From: Microbacterium memoriense
GTDB lineage: Bacteria > Actinomycetota > Actinomycetes > Actinomycetales > Microbacteriaceae
DNA: 64,000 bases
Direction of reading: 5' to 3'
Assembly: GCF_025398275.1 (NCBI RefSeq)
Contig: NZ_JAODOR010000009.1
Coordinates: 1 to 64,000, forward strand
The number at the start of each line of letters is the position of its first letter. Position 1 is the first letter of the stretch. Shown here piece by piece: positions 62,110 through 64,000 of this stretch. A program made the position numbers and the translations under genes. Under the pieces are notes generated by a model. The model saw nothing but the letters and a program-made list of their open reading frames with translations, ran no database searches and was not told where the DNA came from.

Positions 62110-64000
62110 CTACTTCTTCTTCAGGGACTTCTCCGACACCGGCGCATCATCCGACGCGGCCAGCGCGGCGAAGTAGGCGCGGGCCTCGTCCTGGCGCGCC
62201 TGCTCGGCACCGGAGGCGATCGGCGCGCGCACATGCTCGGGAGCGAAACCGTAGCCATCGACCAGGTCTTGCGCGTGCGGGCGGAGCCGCAGGCACAGGC
62301 GGTCGATGTACTTCGACACCGACGCCGCGCGCTGCGTCGACAGGCGCCCGTGGATGAGGTGCCACGCGAGGTGCTTCTCGATCAGCGACAACCCGAACAG
62401 GTCACGCAGCCACGTGAGCACCTGCAGGGTTCCGTCATCCTCGACAGCGGTCAGGCCATCGGTGAAAGCCTCCCACTGCAGCAGCTCGGCGTGCGCCCGC
62501 GCCGCCTCGATGAGCTCCGCCTGGTTGGCGTTGAAGATCGCGGCCGCGTCGGCGGGCGACGCCTTGGATGCTGCGCGCAACCGACCGGCGATATCCTCCA
62601 CCATCTGCTGCACACGACCCGCCAGCAGGTCGTGCTGCTGGTCGGCGCGAAGCCCCAGCTCGACCGAACGTGCCGTCGAGCCGAAATCGGCGACCGCCTG
62701 CCCGAACTGGCGCAGGCCCGCACCGTGGAAGACCTTGCCGGCCGTCTGGCGCGCGGCGAACGACGCGAGCTTCGCCGCATCCGCTCCCTTGAACTGCTTC
62801 GCGAAGTCGGCGAGCAGGCGCTTCCCGACGAGTTGGAGGAGCACATTGTTGTCCCCCTCGAAGGTCACGTAGACATCGAGGTCCTGGTGCAGCCCGACGA
62901 GCCGGTTCTCGGCGAGGAAGCCGGAACCGCCGCACGCCTCGCGGCATTCCTGGATCGTGTCCAGGGCGTTCCACGTCGACAGCGGCTTGAGCGCGGCGGC
63001 GAGAGTCTCGAGGTCTTCGCGTTCCTCCGCCGTGTCATTGCGGCCGGAGAAGACGGCGTCGAACTTGCGGAGCAGCTCGTCGTTGGCGAAGAACTGGGCG
63101 TAGTTCTGCGCGAGCAGCGGAAGCAGACGGCGCTGATGCTTGCCGTAGTCGAGGAGGACGACCTCATCGCTCCCCGATCCCGAGTCGAACTGGCGGCGCT
63201 GACCCGCGTAGGTGAGCGCGATGTACAGCGCGAGTGCGGTGCCCGTCGTGGCCGCGCCGTCGAGCGAAACGCGTCCCTGGACGAGCGCGCCGAGCATCGT
63301 GAAGAAGCGTCGCCCGGGGCTCGAGATTTCGCTCGAATAGCTGCCGTCGGCCGCGACGTCACCGTAGCGGTTGAGCAGATTGAACCGCGGGATGCGGACG
63401 TGATCGAAGTGGAGTCGACCGTTGTCGATGCCATTGAGACCGCCCTTGACACCGTCGTCCTCGCCGCCGATACCGGGGAGGAAGGCGCCGTCGTCGTCGC
63501 GCAGCGGCACGAAGAAGCAGTGCACGCCGTAGTTGACCCCGCCGGTGATGAGCTGCGCGAACACCGTCGCGGCCTTGCCGTGCAGGGCTGCGTTGCCGAG
63601 GTAGTCCTTCCACGCGCCGCGGAAGGGCGTATGGATGACGAACTCTTCGGTCTCGGGGTCGTAGGTCGCCGTCGTGCCGATCGCCGCGACATCCGATCCG
63701 TGACCGGTCTCGGTCATCGCAAACGCGCCCGGAAGGTCGAGTTCGATGACATCGCGGAGCCACCTGTCGTGGTGCGCTTTGGTGCCGAGCTGATAGATGG
63801 CGGAGCCGAACAGGCCCCACTGCACGCCCGACTTGATCTGGAGGCTGGGGTCGGCAAGGACCAAGTCCATGAATCCGGCCAGGTTGCCGCCGCTGTTCTC
63901 GAGCCCGCCGTACTCCTTGGGGAACGCGCGGCGCGAGCCGTTGTTCTCGACGAGCAGACGCAGCTGCCCGAGCGTGCGCTCGCGGTGCTCTGCCATCGGT
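62110..64000 (-). CDS. acyl-CoA dehydrogenase/oxidase family protein, 5' end outside window
   Basis: At least 629 residues are present. The frame continues past the window edge, so the N-terminus is missing. The flavoprotein core shows AFPKEYGG, FAMTETGHGSDVAAIGTTATYD for the FAD/substrate site, GRVSLDGAATTGTALAL, ECREACGGSGFLAENR and a C-terminal oxidase-like helical domain ending EKSLKKK. Length points to the acyl-CoA oxidase-like subgroup that oxidises long-chain acyl-CoA in actinobacteria. An ATG at 63996 is internal. Confidence 0.92.
   Translation of the reverse strand, partial: PMAEHRERTLGQLRLLVENNGSRRAFPKEYGGLENSGGNLAGFMDLVLADPSLQIKSGVQWGLFGSAIYQLGTKAHHDRWLRDVIELDLPGAFAMTETGHGSDVAAIGTTATYDPETEEFVIHTPFRGAWKDYLGNAALHGKAATVFAQLITGGVNYGVHCFFVPLRDDDGAFLPGIGGEDDGVKGGLNGIDNGRLHFDHVRIPRFNLLNRYGDVAADGSYSSEISSPGRRFFTMLGALVQGRVSLDGAATTGTALALYIALTYAGQRRQFDSGSGSDEVVLLDYGKHQRRLLPLLAQNYAQFFANDELLRKFDAVFSGRNDTAEEREDLETLAAALKPLSTWNALDTIQECREACGGSGFLAENRLVGLHQDLDVYVTFEGDNNVLLQLVGKRLLADFAKQFKGADAAKLASFAARQTAGKVFHGAGLRQFGQAVADFGSTARSVELGLRADQQHDLLAGRVQQMVEDIAGRLRAASKASPADAAAIFNANQAELIEAARAHAELLQWEAFTDGLTAVEDDGTLQVLTWLRDLFGLSLIEKHLAWHLIHGRLSTQRAASVSKYIDRLCLRLRPHAQDLVDGYGFAPEHVRAPIASGAEQARQDEARAYFAALAASDDAPVSEKSLKKK

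Noticed and set aside
1..64000. CRISPR array, tRNA, rRNA or transposase gene
   Set aside because: Looked for regularly spaced identical repeats, cloverleaf-like segments and transposase motifs and saw none. A covariance-model scan would be needed to exclude a tRNA formally.

Overview
The window is high-GC actinobacterial DNA. Protein content, frequent GTG starts, many 4-base GTGA/ATGA gene overlaps and several probably leaderless genes suggest a member of the Microbacteriaceae, most likely Microbacterium or a close relative. This is inferred from gene content, not from a marker gene.

Region 1 (1-6.6 kb) is a copper-resistance island on the minus strand. In transcription order it holds a CsoR-type repressor, a CopZ-like chaperone, a CPH-motif CopB-type ATPase, a DUF6153 membrane protein, a DUF305 lipoprotein and a BNR-repeat lipoprotein. 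A perfect palindrome typical of CsoR operators lies just upstream of csoR. The left part carries two copies of a 209-bp direct repeat around a small membrane-protein gene. On the right the island abuts a ROK regulator gene that has lost its DNA-binding domain.

Region 2 (6.6-17.4 kb) is carbohydrate uptake: a GntR/MFS pair, then a divergent ROK regulator and ABC importer (binding protein and two permeases) with a GH66 protein lacking a signal peptide and a GH13 alpha-glucosidase. This suggests import and cytoplasmic breakdown of dextran-derived or cyclic isomalto-oligosaccharides. Region 3 (17.4-18.9 kb) holds gene remnants: a frameshifted zinc-type quinone oxidoreductase and the tail of an alpha-L-rhamnosidase, around a small winged-helix regulator.

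Region 4 (18.9-37.5 kb) is mixed housekeeping: a CDF transporter with a lipoprotein, a Rho-N-like small protein, SDR, flavodoxin, epimerase, a GT2-GtrA fusion, polysaccharide deacetylase, glutaredoxin, GPH-type transporter, aldehyde dehydrogenase with a truncated GMC oxidoreductase, DEAD-box helicase, prolyl aminopeptidase, zinc metallopeptidase, malate dehydrogenase, a CPA1 antiporter and a small protein resembling a serine-recombinase catalytic domain without its catalytic residues.

Region 5 (37.5-58.8 kb) is the most striking: about 21 kb of minus-strand genes, nearly all overlapping. It runs from a 2027-residue surface protein of Ig-like and FN3 repeats through MoxR ATPase, DUF58, a transglutaminase-like membrane protein (catalytic Cys apparently replaced by Asp), RDD-FHA, PP2C phosphatase, FHA protein, Ser/Thr kinase and FHA-HTH protein to an FHA-EccC secretion ATPase and a WXG100-like protein. 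No EccB, EccD, EccE or mycosin is present. It looks like a phospho-signalling module physically coupled to a minimal type VII-like secretion motor and a giant envelope protein.

Region 6 (58.9-64 kb) has a short UvrA-like ABC protein, 3-methyladenine DNA glycosylase I and the 3' part of an acyl-CoA dehydrogenase/oxidase cut by the window end. I saw no rRNA, tRNA, CRISPR array or transposase gene.
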